64,000 bases of DNA from Pseudomonas kermanshahensis (GCF_014269205.2 NZ_JABWRY020000001.1:2232001-2296000), one strand, 5' to 3'. Shown: positions 7,760-17,131, counted from the first letter of the stretch. The notes: generated by a model not told the origin, from the letters alone. Numbers and translations are program-made.

Positions 7760-9178
7760 ATGCAGCAAACGTGCAACTCGCAAGACGCGACTGGGCAGCC
7801 TGGCCGTACGCTGAAGCGACGGCTGGAAAACAGGCACATTCAGCTCATTTCGATCAGTGGTGCGATCGGCACCGGGCTGTTCATGGGCTCGGGCAAGATC
7901 ATTGCGCTTTCCGGCACTTCGATCATTTTGGTGTACGCCATCATCGGCTTTTTCGTGTTCTGCATCATGCGTGCGATGGGCGAGATGCTGCTGGCCAACC
8001 TGCACATGGAGTCGTTCGCAGACCTGGTACACAACTACCTGGGGCCACGCGCCGGTTTCATCCTCAGCTGGTCCTACTGGCTCAGTTGGGTGGTCGCGGC
8101 GGTGGGTGATGTGGTCGTAGTGGCAGGCTTCTTCCAGTACTGGTACCCCGAGGTGCCCACCTGGCTACCGGCATTTGCCACGATGTTCCTGCTGCTGGGC
8201 CTGAACATGCTGGCGGTAAAGGCGTTTGGCGAGGTTGAGTTCTGGTTCGGGCTGATCAAGATCGTGGCGATCGTGCTGCTGGTGGTCACGGGGCTGGTGA
8301 TGGTGGCCACGTCCTACACGTCGCCAGCCGGGGTCACGGCGTCCTTCAGCCATCTGGTGGCACCCGGTGTGGTCATGCCACATGGCATTCTCGGCTTCCT
8401 CGCCGGCTTCCAGATCGCGATCTTCTCGTTTGTGGGCACCGAACTGATCGGTACCGCGGCCGCAGAGGCCAAGGACCCGGAAAAGACCCTGCCCAAAGCG
8501 ATCAACACCATTCCCGTGCGCATCCTGTTGTTCTACATCTGCTCGCTGGTGTGCATCATCAGCGTGGTCTCGTGGGCAAATGTGCCGGCAAACCGCAGCC
8601 CGTTCGTCGAGCTGTTCCTGCTGGGCGGCCTGCCGGCTGCGGCCGGCATCATCAATTTCGTGGTGCTGACGTCTGCCGCCTCGTCGGCCAACAGCGGTGT
8701 GTATTCGGGGTCGCGGATGCTTTACGGCCTGTCCCACCAGCAACAGGCGCCGACCGCGTTCGGGCGGCTGTCCGGGTCGGGTACGCCGGTCAGGGCGCTG
8801 GTGTTTTCGGGGGTGTGCATGGCGATTGCGCTGACGCTGTTATTCGTGATCCCGGAGGTCATGACGGTCTTCACGTTGGTGTCGACCATTTCGGCGGTGA
8901 TGATCATCGTCACCTGGTCGCTGATCCTGATGTCCTACTTTGCCTACCGTCGGCAAAACCCCAAGGCGCATGAGCAGTCCAGGTTCAAGCTGCCAGGTGG
9001 CAAAGTGACGGCGGCATCGGCACAGCTGTTCCTGATCTTCGTGTTGTGCCTGTTGGCGCTCGAGCCTGACACACGCACCGCGCTGTATGTGATGCCGCTG
9101 TGGTACATCGGCTTGCTGCTCGCCTACCGGCGCCGGGTTAAGGTGTGCGCTCGGCAAGTAGCGGCTACGGCTTCCTGA
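7760..9178 (+). CDS. APC-family amino acid permease (GabP/CycA/proline permease type)
   Basis: The 472-aa inner-membrane protein belongs to the amino acid-polyamine-organocation family. The hallmark RHIQLISISGAIGTGLFMGSG-type motif (here NRHIQLISISGAIGTGLF) opens TM1, and about twelve hydrophobic segments follow. The motif FSFVGTELIGTAAAEAKDPEKTLPKAI is typical of the AAT subfamily. The ATG at 7760 is chosen because AAGAGGTC sits correctly before it. The substrate is not certain; proximity to ocd/ctlX makes citrulline, ornithine or proline-like substrates reasonable. It is probably transcribed from its own long leader. Confidence 0.9.
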   Translation: MQQTCNSQDATGQPGRTLKRRLENRHIQLISISGAIGTGLFMGSGKIIALSGTSIILVYAIIGFFVFCIMRAMGEMLLANLHMESFADLVHNYLGPRAGFILSWSYWLSWVVAAVGDVVVVAGFFQYWYPEVPTWLPAFATMFLLLGLNMLAVKAFGEVEFWFGLIKIVAIVLLVVTGLVMVATSYTSPAGVTASFSHLVAPGVVMPHGILGFLAGFQIAIFSFVGTELIGTAAAEAKDPEKTLPKAINTIPVRILLFYICSLVCIISVVSWANVPANRSPFVELFLLGGLPAAAGIINFVVLTSAASSANSGVYSGSRMLYGLSHQQQAPTAFGRLSGSGTPVRALVFSGVCMAIALTLLFVIPEVMTVFTLVSTISAVMIIVTWSLILMSYFAYRRQNPKAHEQSRFKLPGGKVTAASAQLFLIFVLCLLALEPDTRTALYVMPLWYIGLLLAYRRRVKVCARQVAATAS

Positions 9179-9226
9179 AGCGCAGTGCAGTTGGCCCTGG
9201 GGTATCGCCCACGGCCACTGTCGCTT

Positions 9227-10150
9227 TCAGCTGTCGCGCAGCCAGTCCACCAAGCCCAGAATGGTCGGGGTAGTGCTGCGGCCATGGGGCACTACCAAGT
9301 AGTAGGCCTCGCGGGGTTTGACCACCAGGTCGGTCAGGCGCACCAGCTCACCGGACGCCAACAGGTGATCGACCATTCGACCCCACCCCAGCGCCACACC
9401 ATGCCCATGCAGCGCCGCCTGGACGGTGTCGGCGTACAAGTGGCAACGCAGGCTGTAGCGAAGTTTGGGCGGGTGCCCACCCGCTTCGCGGAACCAGGTA
9501 GGCCAGGTCATCCAGCCCTCGGTCGTGGCATCGGCATCGAGCAAGTCGGCGCCGTACAGCCCTTCTAGTGACTCCGGCAGGCTGTTGCGGGTGAGCCAGT
9601 CGGGTGAACACACCGGAAATATTTCTTCCTCGAACAGCTGCACGGCGGTGCCGTCCTCCCAGCGCCCGTTGCCATAGCGCACCAGCAGATCGACATCGTG
9701 ATTGCGCAGGTCGCCCATGAACATCTGTGTGGCCAGGCGCAGGCGCACGTGGGGCAGGGCGGTGCGCAAGGTGCCCAGGCGCGGCATGACCCGCAGCTGG
9801 GAAAACGTCGCGGTGCAGCTCAGCACCAGTTCTTGCTCATTGCCACCCTCGCTGAGGCGGTCGAAGACCGAGGCGATCTTTTGCAGCGAATCGGAAATGA
9901 CCGCATACAGGGCCTGGCCCTCGCTGGTCAGGCGCACGCCCCGGTGCAGGCGCTGGAACAGCTGGCTGCCGAGGGTTTCTTCGAGCTGCTTGACCTGTTT
10001 GCTCACCGCTGCCTGGGTCACGCCCAACTCCTGCGCGGCCAGGGTGAAGCTGTTGTGCCGGGCCACGGCTTCGAATTCGAGCAGTGCCGTCATCGACGGG
10101 ATGATGCGCCGGTAGCCTTTGTGCTTGTTGCCGTATTCTTGTGTTTTCAT
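9227..10150 (-). CDS. LysR-family regulator, GcvA-like
   Basis: The 307-aa protein starts at MKTQEYGNKHKGYRR, with an AGGA ribosome site just upstream. An HTH (MTALLEFEAVARHNSFTLAAQELGVTQAAVSKQVKQLEE) is followed by a GcvA-type effector domain containing DVDLLVRYGNGRWEDG and LLDADATTEGWMTW. This subgroup commonly controls amino acid catabolism or beta-lactamase genes. It converges with the permease upstream. Its own targets are not evident from the immediate neighbours. Confidence 0.87.
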   Translation of the reverse strand: MKTQEYGNKHKGYRRIIPSMTALLEFEAVARHNSFTLAAQELGVTQAAVSKQVKQLEETLGSQLFQRLHRGVRLTSEGQALYAVISDSLQKIASVFDRLSEGGNEQELVLSCTATFSQLRVMPRLGTLRTALPHVRLRLATQMFMGDLRNHDVDLLVRYGNGRWEDGTAVQLFEEEIFPVCSPDWLTRNSLPESLEGLYGADLLDADATTEGWMTWPTWFREAGGHPPKLRYSLRCHLYADTVQAALHGHGVALGWGRMVDHLLASGELVRLTDLVVKPREAYYLVVPHGRSTTPTILGLVDWLRDS

Positions 10151-10240
10151 GCGACGTCCTGGCAAGGCGCGACGCGCTGGTCCGCGTCGCGCCCAGACAG
10201 TGGCAGAAAAACCGCCAGGGCGGTAGTCGCCAGCATGCCT

Positions 10241-10846
10241 TCAGTGCTGGCGCTCGGCCACTGCCCGCAGCGTGCGTAACGTCACCACCGGGGCATCCAC
10301 CACAAAGCGGTTGGCCAGCCACCCCGGCACATCCCCGGCCGGGTCTGCCTTGAGCTGGTACGTGACTTCGGTCTGCTTGTCACCCAGCGGTTTCATCACC
10401 CACTGACCACTAAGGCGCTGCACGCGGATCAGCCCCTCCACTTCGGGGATCTTGCCAGGGTCGGCGCTCAGGTGGCGCAGCAGGGTGCCGTCGTCGCGCT
10501 GTTCGGTGGTCACCTTGACCACGATGTCCCGCGGCAGGGTCGGCCACGGCAGGTTGGTGGTCAGGTAGACCCAGGTACTGTCGCCGTCGACCTCCAGCAA
10601 GCGCATCTCGGCGCAGGCATACAGCCATTTGCAGGCCACGCGCAGGTTTTCCTGCAGGTCTGTCAACGTGCGTACGCTGGCCTTCATGGTGCTGACACCG
10701 CGAAACTGCTGGTAGGGGGAATCGCCGGCGCCGCTGAGGTAGACACGAATGCCTTCCCTGTCGTAGGCCAGGTTCCAGTCGTCGGTCGCCTGAACGGTAC
10801 TGGACAGCGCCAGCAACAAGGCGGCAAGCAGGCGGTAGCGGTTCAT
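10241..10846 (-). CDS. START-domain (polyketide cyclase/lipid-binding fold) periplasmic protein
   Basis: The 201-aa protein begins with a signal peptide (MNRYRLLAALLLALSSTVQA). A single START-like domain follows (DWNLAYDREGIRVYLS, then YQQFRGVSTM and TWVYLTTNLPWPTLPRDIVV). START domains bind lipids or other hydrophobic ligands, but the function of bacterial exported forms is mostly unknown. The start at 10846 is chosen to fit the signal peptide. The allE terminator separates it from the upstream gene, so it is likely transcribed separately. Confidence 0.8.
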   Translation of the reverse strand: MNRYRLLAALLLALSSTVQATDDWNLAYDREGIRVYLSGAGDSPYQQFRGVSTMKASVRTLTDLQENLRVACKWLYACAEMRLLEVDGDSTWVYLTTNLPWPTLPRDIVVKVTTEQRDDGTLLRHLSADPGKIPEVEGLIRVQRLSGQWVMKPLGDKQTEVTYQLKADPAGDVPGWLANRFVVDAPVVTLRTLRAVAERQH

Positions 10847-10894
10847 GGTGAGCACCGCGCAGGGCAAGATTGTTCAGTATGAGCGGCAAACAGA

Positions 10895-10917
10895 AAGCCC
10901 GCCAGGGAGGCGGGCTT
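10895..10917 (-). terminator. Rho-independent terminator of allE
   Basis: AAGCCCGCC and GGCGGGCTT form a 9-bp stem with a 5-base loop. On the minus strand the stem is followed by TTTCTGTTTG. It lies about 30 bases past the allE stop. Confidence 0.8.
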
Positions 10918-10947
10918 CGGTCCAACAGGCTGGGCTTAACTAAACGC

Positions 10948-11784
10948 TTAGCGCTGTGGGTTGAGCGTCAGGTGCACGTGGCGGTTGACGTCCTTGTACA
11001 GCAGGTAGCTAAAGTTGCCTGGGCCACCGGCGTAGCAGGCTTGCGGGCAGAAGGCGCGCAGCCACATGAAGTCACCGGCTTCGACTTCGACCCAGTCCTG
11101 GTTCAGGCGGTACACAGCCTTGCCTTCCAGCACGTACAGGCCATGTTCCATGACGTGGGTTTCAGCGAACGGAATCACGCCGCCCGGCTGGAAGGTCACG
11201 ATATTGACGTGCATGTCGTGGCGCATGTCGGCCATGTCGACGAAGCGGGTGGTTTTCCAGCGGCCTTCGGTGCCCGGCATTTCGATGACGGTGGCGTTGT
11301 CACGGTGGGTGACGAAGGACTCTGGCAGGTCCAGGCCTTCAACCTTCTGGTAGTGCTTACGCAGCCAGTGGAAGGTGACGTTGGCCTTGCTGTGGTTGCG
11401 CAGGCTCCATTCGGCGCCTGGGGCGATGAAGGCGTAGCCGCCTTGCTTCAGGGTGTGGGGCTTGCCTTCCAGGGTGATGTCGAGCTCACCCTCGACCACG
11501 AACACCACGGCTTCAGCGTTTACGTCCAACTCTGGGCGCTCGCTGCCGCCTTCCGGGGCCACTTCGACGATGTACTGCGAGAAGGTCTCGGCAAAGCCGG
11601 TCAATGGGCGGGCGATGACCCACATGCGCATCTTGTCCCAGAACGGCAGGTGGCTGGTGACGATGTCACGCATCACGCCCTTGGGGATGACGGCATAGGC
11701 TTCGGTGAACATGGCACGGTCAGTCAGCAGCTCGGTTTGAGCTGGGTGCCCACCGTGGGGGGCGAAGTAGGAATGATTCGACAT
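10948..11784 (-). CDS. allE: (S)-ureidoglycine aminohydrolase (bicupin)
   Basis: This enzyme converts (S)-ureidoglycine to (S)-ureidoglycolate and ammonia during allantoin breakdown. The 278-aa protein starts at MSNHSYFAPHGGHPAQTELL and has two cupin domains. The C-terminal one holds the metal-binding set around FAETHVMEHGLYVLEGKAVYRL (H, E, H) and DFMWLRAFCPQACY. The open frame extends upstream to 11883, but the family start is at 11784. It is followed by a clear terminator. No other allantoin gene is in the window, so allE stands alone here. Confidence 0.92.
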   Translation of the reverse strand: MSNHSYFAPHGGHPAQTELLTDRAMFTEAYAVIPKGVMRDIVTSHLPFWDKMRMWVIARPLTGFAETFSQYIVEVAPEGGSERPELDVNAEAVVFVVEGELDITLEGKPHTLKQGGYAFIAPGAEWSLRNHSKANVTFHWLRKHYQKVEGLDLPESFVTHRDNATVIEMPGTEGRWKTTRFVDMADMRHDMHVNIVTFQPGGVIPFAETHVMEHGLYVLEGKAVYRLNQDWVEVEAGDFMWLRAFCPQACYAGGPGNFSYLLYKDVNRHVHLTLNPQR

Positions 11785-11890
11785 GGACGATCTCGACTTG
11801 TTGTTCTCTCCCCGTGCCGTGAACCGCACCGGCCGGTGCGGCGCAGGGGATGTGCCGACAGAATAGGGTCGAGCGCGTGCCATCTACAAA

Positions 11891-13282
11891 TTAAATGTTG
11901 GAATACCCGGTATTTGCTTGCTGAATGCTAACCTGGCGCCCTGCATGCTGCTCCGGCAAGCGGTCGCCCTGGCCGAACAGCTTGTGACGCAGGGTGCCAT
12001 CCTGGTAGTGCAAGGGGTAGCGGCCGCGGCGTTGCAGTTCGGGCACCAGCAGCTCGACGACGTTGGCCAGGTCGTCCGGTTGCACCGCGTACGTGAGGTT
12101 GAAACCGTCGATGCCGGTCTCGTCCAGCCACGTTTCCAACTGGTCGGCGATGTCACTGGCAGCGCCGACCAGGACCGGGCCACGGCCCCCCAGGCCGACG
12201 AATTCGGCCGCTTCGCGCACGGTCCAGCGGCGGTTGGGGTCGGCGGCGGTGAAGGCGGCCAGGGCGGCGCGGCCGGCATCGTTCTCGACATACTCGATCG
12301 GTGCGTCGGGGTCGAGGCCGGCGAAGTCGATGCCGGTCCAGCCCGACAGCAGGGCCAGCGCGGCGTCCAGGTCGACATAGCCCCGGTACTCGGCAAAGCG
12401 GGCTTCGGCCTCTTCACGCGTGGGGGCGACGATCAACAGTGCCTGGGCGTAGATCAACACCTCGTCGCGACCACGCCCGGCCACTTCGCTGGCCTGGCGA
12501 ATGCCATCGGCATAGCGGCGCAGTACCGTGGTCGTCGGCCCGCTGATGAACACGCACTCGGCATGCTGCGCGGCAAACTGCTGCCCGCGTGCCGAGGCGC
12601 CAGCCTGGAACAACACCGGCGTGCGTTGCGGCGAGGGCTGGCACAGGTGTGTGCCGGGCACCTGGAAGTGCTCGCCGACGTGGCCGATCGGGTGGACCCG
12701 GGAAGGGTCGATATAACGGCCGCTGTCACGCTCCAGCACCACCGCGTCGTCGTCCCAGCTTTTCTCCCACAGTTTGTACAGCACCTGCAGGTATTCCTCG
12801 GCCAGGTCGTAACGTTGGTCGTGGCCCAGTTGGCGGGCCAGGCCCAGATTACGCGCGGCGCTGTCCAGGTAGCCGGTGACGATGTTCCAGCCGACGCGGC
12901 CATTGCTCAGGTGGTCGAGCGTGGACATGCGCCGGGCAAAGGGGTAGGGGTGTTCGTAGGTCAGTGAAAAAGTCACACCAAAGCCCAGGTGCTCGGTTAC
13001 GCCGGCCATGGCCGGGACCAGCAGCAGCGGGTCGTTGACCGGCACCTGCACACCTCCGCGCAAGGCCGCTTCGGGGCCGCCCTGGTAGACGTCGTAGATG
13101 CCCAGTACGTCGGCAATGAACAGCGCGTCGAACAGGCCGCGCTCCAGCAGACGGGCCAGGTCGGTCCAGTAGCCCAGGCGGTTGAAGGCCACACTGGTGT
13201 TACGCGGGTGGCGCCACAGGCCGGGGGACTGGTGGCTGGCGGCGTTCATGCTGAACGCGTTGAAGCGGATCGGGCGGGGCAT
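11891..13282 (-). CDS. FMN-dependent monooxygenase, NtaA/SnaA/DszA family (LLM class)
   Basis: These two-component flavin monooxygenases use FMNH2 from a separate reductase to cleave C-S or C-N bonds or hydroxylate substrates. The 463-aa protein has the family's opening (IRFNAFSMNAASHQSPGLWRHP) and the LSNGRVGWNIVTGYLDSAARN and PVLFQAGASARGQ motifs. The start at 13282 is preferred over 13291 because the GGAG ribosome site is correctly spaced for it. It lies 16 bases after an SsuA-like binding protein gene. That suggests use of an organosulfur compound, but no reductase gene is nearby. Confidence 0.87.
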   Translation of the reverse strand: MPRPIRFNAFSMNAASHQSPGLWRHPRNTSVAFNRLGYWTDLARLLERGLFDALFIADVLGIYDVYQGGPEAALRGGVQVPVNDPLLLVPAMAGVTEHLGFGVTFSLTYEHPYPFARRMSTLDHLSNGRVGWNIVTGYLDSAARNLGLARQLGHDQRYDLAEEYLQVLYKLWEKSWDDDAVVLERDSGRYIDPSRVHPIGHVGEHFQVPGTHLCQPSPQRTPVLFQAGASARGQQFAAQHAECVFISGPTTTVLRRYADGIRQASEVAGRGRDEVLIYAQALLIVAPTREEAEARFAEYRGYVDLDAALALLSGWTGIDFAGLDPDAPIEYVENDAGRAALAAFTAADPNRRWTVREAAEFVGLGGRGPVLVGAASDIADQLETWLDETGIDGFNLTYAVQPDDLANVVELLVPELQRRGRYPLHYQDGTLRHKLFGQGDRLPEQHAGRQVSIQQANTGYSNI

Positions 13283-13298
13283 GGCGGTCATTCTCCGG

Positions 13299-14279
13299 TC
13301 ACGGCAGCACGGAAGCCGGGTAGACCGCATCGGCTACCTGCAACTTACGCGGGATCAGGCCCAGGCCCTGGAAGGTGTCGGCCAGCTTTTGCTGTTCGGC
13401 GACGATCTGCGGGGTGATGGCGACGGCGTTGTAGTTACGGCGCTCGCTGGCCACTTCCAGCACATCGGCCTTGATCCCCAGCTGCGGCGCCAGCAGCGCG
13501 GCGACTTCGGCGGGCTTGGCGTTGGCCCATTGGCTGACCTTGCCCAGCTCGGCGAAGAAGGTCTTGAGCAGGGCGCGGTGCTGGTCGGCGAATGCCGCGG
13601 TGGACAGGTAGAAGGTGCGGTTATTGGACAAGCCACTGCCGTCACGCAGGTTCTTCAAGCCCGGCTGGCTTTCTGCCGCGGCAAGGAACGGGTCCCACAG
13701 GGTCACGGCCTGGACGCTGCCCGATTGCAGGGCGGCCACGGCATCAGCTGCGTTATTGACGTAGGCGGGGGTGATGTCCTGGTAGCTCAGGCCGGCTTGC
13801 TCCAGTGCGACGGCCAACAGGTATTGCGCGTTCCAGCCACGGCCGGTAGCCACCCGCTTGCCTTTGAGGTCCTGCACGCCTGTGAGGTGGTCCTGTTCGC
13901 GTACCACCAGGCCGATACCGCGCGGGTAGGGTTGCTCGGCGGCCAGGTAAACCACTGGCTTGCCGGCGGCCTGGGCAAAGACCGAGGGGGCGTCGGCGGC
14001 GTGGCCGAGGTCGATGGCGCCGGTGCTCAGCGCTTCGAGCAGTTGCGGGCCCGCGGCGAACTCGTGCCAGCTGACGGTCACCCCCTGCGGGGCGAGGGCC
14101 TTCTCCAGGGCACCACTGCCTTTGAGAATGTTGATGCTGTTGAATTTCTGATAGCCGATCCGCAGGGTTTTGGCGTCTTCGGCGAGGGCGTTGGACCAGG
14201 GCAGCAAGGCGCTGGCGACACTGGCCAATAGGCCGCCGATCAACAGGCGGCGCAAGGGGGAAAAGGCACGGGTGGGCAT
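13299..14279 (-). CDS. SsuA-like ABC substrate-binding protein (aliphatic sulfonate/nitrate/taurine type)
   Basis: The 326-aa exported protein has an RR-containing signal sequence (LRRLLIGGLLASVASALL) and an NMT1/SsuA fold, with LRIGYQKFNSINILKGSGALEK at the mature N-terminus. Such proteins deliver sulfonates or sulfate esters to an SsuBC-type transporter. No permease or ATPase gene is adjacent, so it must borrow one encoded elsewhere. It is the first gene of a unit with the flavin monooxygenase. The AT-rich stretch just upstream (14340-14400) fits a regulated promoter, possibly of the sulfate-starvation type. Confidence 0.87.
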   Translation of the reverse strand: MPTRAFSPLRRLLIGGLLASVASALLPWSNALAEDAKTLRIGYQKFNSINILKGSGALEKALAPQGVTVSWHEFAAGPQLLEALSTGAIDLGHAADAPSVFAQAAGKPVVYLAAEQPYPRGIGLVVREQDHLTGVQDLKGKRVATGRGWNAQYLLAVALEQAGLSYQDITPAYVNNAADAVAALQSGSVQAVTLWDPFLAAAESQPGLKNLRDGSGLSNNRTFYLSTAAFADQHRALLKTFFAELGKVSQWANAKPAEVAALLAPQLGIKADVLEVASERRNYNAVAITPQIVAEQQKLADTFQGLGLIPRKLQVADAVYPASVLP

Positions 14280-14495
14280 GAGGGGGGCTCCTGGAAGGGG
14301 TGGTAATCCGTGCGCCCAGACTAAGGAGGTGGCGTTTGGCTTTCAATTTTTTAATTCCATTTGGTTAGAATGTTTAGTTATTTTTATATCCTTTTTGTAG
14401 TTTAGCGGCGTGCGATTGCACAGAAGGGCACTGTGCCATCACTTTTTTTTCACATCGCTTTGTTAGGATCCCGATCACGTTTGAGGAGCCTTTTC

Positions 14496-15380
14496 ATGCC
14501 GCACATCCTGCGCAAGCGCAGCACCCGCATCGCCCTGACCGCTACTGCCAGCCTACTCGCGGCCACGCTTGGCTTCTTTGCCTGGCAGAGTTTCTACCCC
14601 GTCCAGGCTGCCAGCGGCTGGGACGTCGACGTGTTGTACCGCGACGTGGCCAAAGCAGCCTCGTTGCTGCCACAAGCTGACGGCAGCCTGCTGGTCAGCC
14701 GCGAACTGGACGACGGCAAAGGCAGCATCCTCAAGATCACCGCCCAGGGCGACCGGGTCGTGGTGATCGACAACCTGTCCAAACCTGATGGCATGGTCGC
14801 CGTCGACGGCGGCTGGGTGTTCAGCCAGGAAGGGGGCTTCGCGCCGGTCAGCCTGTCGCGCGATGGCCAGGTGACCCGGCTGTTCGACGGCGAGAGCGTG
14901 CAAGGGTTGTGGAATGATGGCGATTTCCTCTATGCCATCGAGGACCGCAAGGGCAATGGCCGCTTGATGCGCTACGACTGGCGCACTGGCCAGCTTGACG
15001 TGCTGCGTTCCGGGCTTACCGAAACCGAAGGCCTGACCCGCTGCAGCGATGGCCGCCTGCTGTATACCGAGAAAGCCAACGGCAAGGTCCGCGCGTTGTC
15101 CGAAGACGGCCAGGACCCGGTGGTGGTCGATGGCCTGCGTAACCCAACCTTCCTGTTCTGCGACCAGCGCGGTTTGTGGATCAGCGAAGACAACACGCAC
15201 CGCGCCCGCCTGCTGCGTATCGACGCCGATGGCTCGCGCCAGACTGTGCTGTCGTTCCTCAAGGCGCCCCAGTCTATCGTCGCCGATGGCAAGGGCGGCT
15301 ACCTGCTGGCTGAGGGCGGGCGCAACCGCGTGCTGCACCTGACTCCACCGATGGAGCGCAGCACCGCGCAGCGTGACTGA
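14496..15380 (+). CDS. SMP-30/gluconolactonase-like beta-propeller protein, exported or membrane-anchored
   Basis: The 294-aa product starts at MPHILRKRSTR behind a strong GAGGAG site. A positively charged start and one hydrophobic segment (LTATASLLAATLGFFAW) suggest a signal peptide or anchor. The rest is a six-bladed propeller related to SMP-30/NHL proteins, with motifs such as LSKPDGMVAVDGG, LTETEGLTRCSDGRLLYTE and LWISEDNTHRARLLRIDADG. Its activity is unknown; relatives include lactonases and strictosidine-synthase-like proteins. It is divergent from the SsuA-like gene and convergent with an EamA transporter. Confidence 0.75.
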   Translation: MPHILRKRSTRIALTATASLLAATLGFFAWQSFYPVQAASGWDVDVLYRDVAKAASLLPQADGSLLVSRELDDGKGSILKITAQGDRVVVIDNLSKPDGMVAVDGGWVFSQEGGFAPVSLSRDGQVTRLFDGESVQGLWNDGDFLYAIEDRKGNGRLMRYDWRTGQLDVLRSGLTETEGLTRCSDGRLLYTEKANGKVRALSEDGQDPVVVDGLRNPTFLFCDQRGLWISEDNTHRARLLRIDADGSRQTVLSFLKAPQSIVADGKGGYLLAEGGRNRVLHLTPPMERSTAQRD

Positions 15381-15388
15381 CCAATCGT

Positions 15389-16273
15389 TCAGCTCGGCAG
15401 GCGTTGCTTGCGCCCGGGCAGCAAGCCCAGCACCAGCATGCAGCCGAGCAGGATCACCCCGCCGCCGGCGACCTGCAGCAGGCTCAAGGTTTCATCGAGG
15501 AACAGCGCCCCCACCAGCACCGCCACCAGGGTGACCACGAACTCTACGCTGATGGCGCGGGTGGCACCGATACGGGCGACCAGGCCGAAAAACAGCACAT
15601 ACGTGGTAGCGCTCATGACCCCGCCGCTGATCAGCAGGTAAAGCCAGTCGCTGGCCTGGAGCACGCTAGGCACGGGCACCACCAGCAACAGCGGCAAGGT
15701 CATCAGGCCGCCGGCCAGGAATGCGCCGCCGGTCACCGTCCACGGGTCCTGGCCACGCACGTGTAGGCTGGCGTAGTTGCTGCCGAACGCGGCGCTCAAG
15801 GCTCCGAACAGCGACGCGATACAGCCGTGGATGAAGACGTCGTTGACCGGTTGGGCCGGAAAGCCCACCAGCATGGCGATGCCGACAAAGCCCAGCAGCA
15901 GGCCGATGAGGCCTTGCAGGGTGATCTTCTCCAGCCCCCAGACACGGCCGATGATCATCGAGAACAGCGGGATGGTGGCCACGAAGATCGCCGCCATGGC
16001 GGTGCCGATCCGTGGCGTGGCGTAAGACATCCCGATCAACTGCCCGGCCACGGTAGTGGCGCCGATCACCAGCAGCGGTTTCAGCAACGGTCGCAGGCGC
16101 AAGGCACGGCCGCACACCGCGCCCAGAATGGCCAAAGTACTGCCGGCAATCAGCGAGCGCAGGCTGACCGCGCCGACCCAGCCAAAGGCGTGCACCGTCT
16201 TGAGCACCACCAGAAAGGAAAAGCCCCAGGCAATGGCCAGAAACAGGTAAGCGGCAAGGTCACGCGGTTGCAT
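15389..16273 (-). CDS. EamA/DMT-family transporter
   Basis: This 294-aa inner-membrane protein has about ten hydrophobic segments and two EamA repeats (residues ~5-135 and ~150-285). The open frame runs on to 17080, but the upstream part is only a shadow of the TetR gene; the ATG at 16273 (MQPRDLAAYLFLAIAWG) gives the normal family start. Drug/metabolite transporters of this type export amino acids or small metabolites. It is divergent from a TetR regulator, which probably controls it. Confidence 0.9.
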   Translation of the reverse strand: MQPRDLAAYLFLAIAWGFSFLVVLKTVHAFGWVGAVSLRSLIAGSTLAILGAVCGRALRLRPLLKPLLVIGATTVAGQLIGMSYATPRIGTAMAAIFVATIPLFSMIIGRVWGLEKITLQGLIGLLLGFVGIAMLVGFPAQPVNDVFIHGCIASLFGALSAAFGSNYASLHVRGQDPWTVTGGAFLAGGLMTLPLLLVVPVPSVLQASDWLYLLISGGVMSATTYVLFFGLVARIGATRAISVEFVVTLVAVLVGALFLDETLSLLQVAGGGVILLGCMLVLGLLPGRKQRLPS

Positions 16274-16453
16274 GCGGCAGGGTCCGTCCGGGGCAGAGAA
16301 ACGCAGGCTAGCGGGTTGAGGGGCGTGACTACAAGCGCCGCCAGTGGTTTGCCTGTAATGCCCTTTGATGGCTACCCGACCAACAGCGTGCTTCCCTGCA
16401 TGGCCGCGCTCACGGATAATCCCCTCATTCCAATAAACAGCCTGTGAGTGGGT

Positions 16454-17125
16454 ATGAGTGATTCCGTAGTCAGCCTCGGCCAGCCTGAGATCGAAGGGGT
16501 GCGCAAGTCGCGCAAGAACAACCCCGAGAAAACGCGCGAGGACATCCTTCAGGCCGCCATCAACGAGTTCGTCCAGCAGGGCCTGGCCGGCGCGCGCGTC
16601 GATGCCATCGCCGAGCGCACCGCCACCTCCAAACGCATGATCTACTACTACTTCGGCAGCAAGGAGCAGTTGTACGTCGAGTGCCTGGTCAAGCTCTACG
16701 GTGATATCCGCAAGACCGAACAAAGCCTGGACCTGGAGTCGCTGCCGGCCGAGCAGGCGATCCGTCGCCTGGTGGAGTTCACCTTCGATCACCACGACCG
16801 CAATGTCGATTTCGTGCGCATCATCTGCACCGAAAACATTCACTATGGCGAGTACGTCAAGCAGTCGCCGGTCATCCGCGAAATGAGCAGCCTGGTGCTC
16901 GAAGCGCTCGGCAGCACCCTGCGTCGGGGCGAGCAGGAAGGCGTGTTCCGTTCCGGAATCGAGGTCATCGACCTGCACATGCTGATGAGTTCGTTCTGCT
17001 TCTACCGGGTGTCGAACCGCCACACCTTCGGCGAGATCTTCCAGATAGACCTCGCCGACGACGAGATCAAGCAGCGCCACAAGAACATGATCTGTGACGC
17101 AGTCATCCGCTATATCCGCGCCTGA
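16454..17125 (+). CDS. TetR-family transcriptional regulator
   Basis: The 223-aa protein has a basic lead segment and then a TetR HTH (KTREDILQAAINEFVQQGLAGARVDAIAERTATSKRMIYYYFGSKEQLY, residues about 26-75). A ligand-binding domain follows. ATG 16454 is used; a GTG lies two codons upstream. About 180 bases separate it from the divergent EamA transporter, the likeliest target. Its inducer is unknown. Confidence 0.88.
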   Translation: MSDSVVSLGQPEIEGVRKSRKNNPEKTREDILQAAINEFVQQGLAGARVDAIAERTATSKRMIYYYFGSKEQLYVECLVKLYGDIRKTEQSLDLESLPAEQAIRRLVEFTFDHHDRNVDFVRIICTENIHYGEYVKQSPVIREMSSLVLEALGSTLRRGEQEGVFRSGIEVIDLHMLMSSFCFYRVSNRHTFGEIFQIDLADDEIKQRHKNMICDAVIRYIRA

Positions 17126-17131
17126 GCGGGG

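Noticed and set aside
10870..11931. 353-aa plus-strand open frame opposite allE
   Set aside because: It is the antisense shadow of a clear bicupin enzyme and crosses the allE terminator.
15389..17080. A 563-aa minus-strand open frame suggesting a fusion to the EamA transporter
   Set aside because: The N-terminal 269 residues are antisense to the TetR gene and low in family-like sequence. The transporter has a normal start at 16273.
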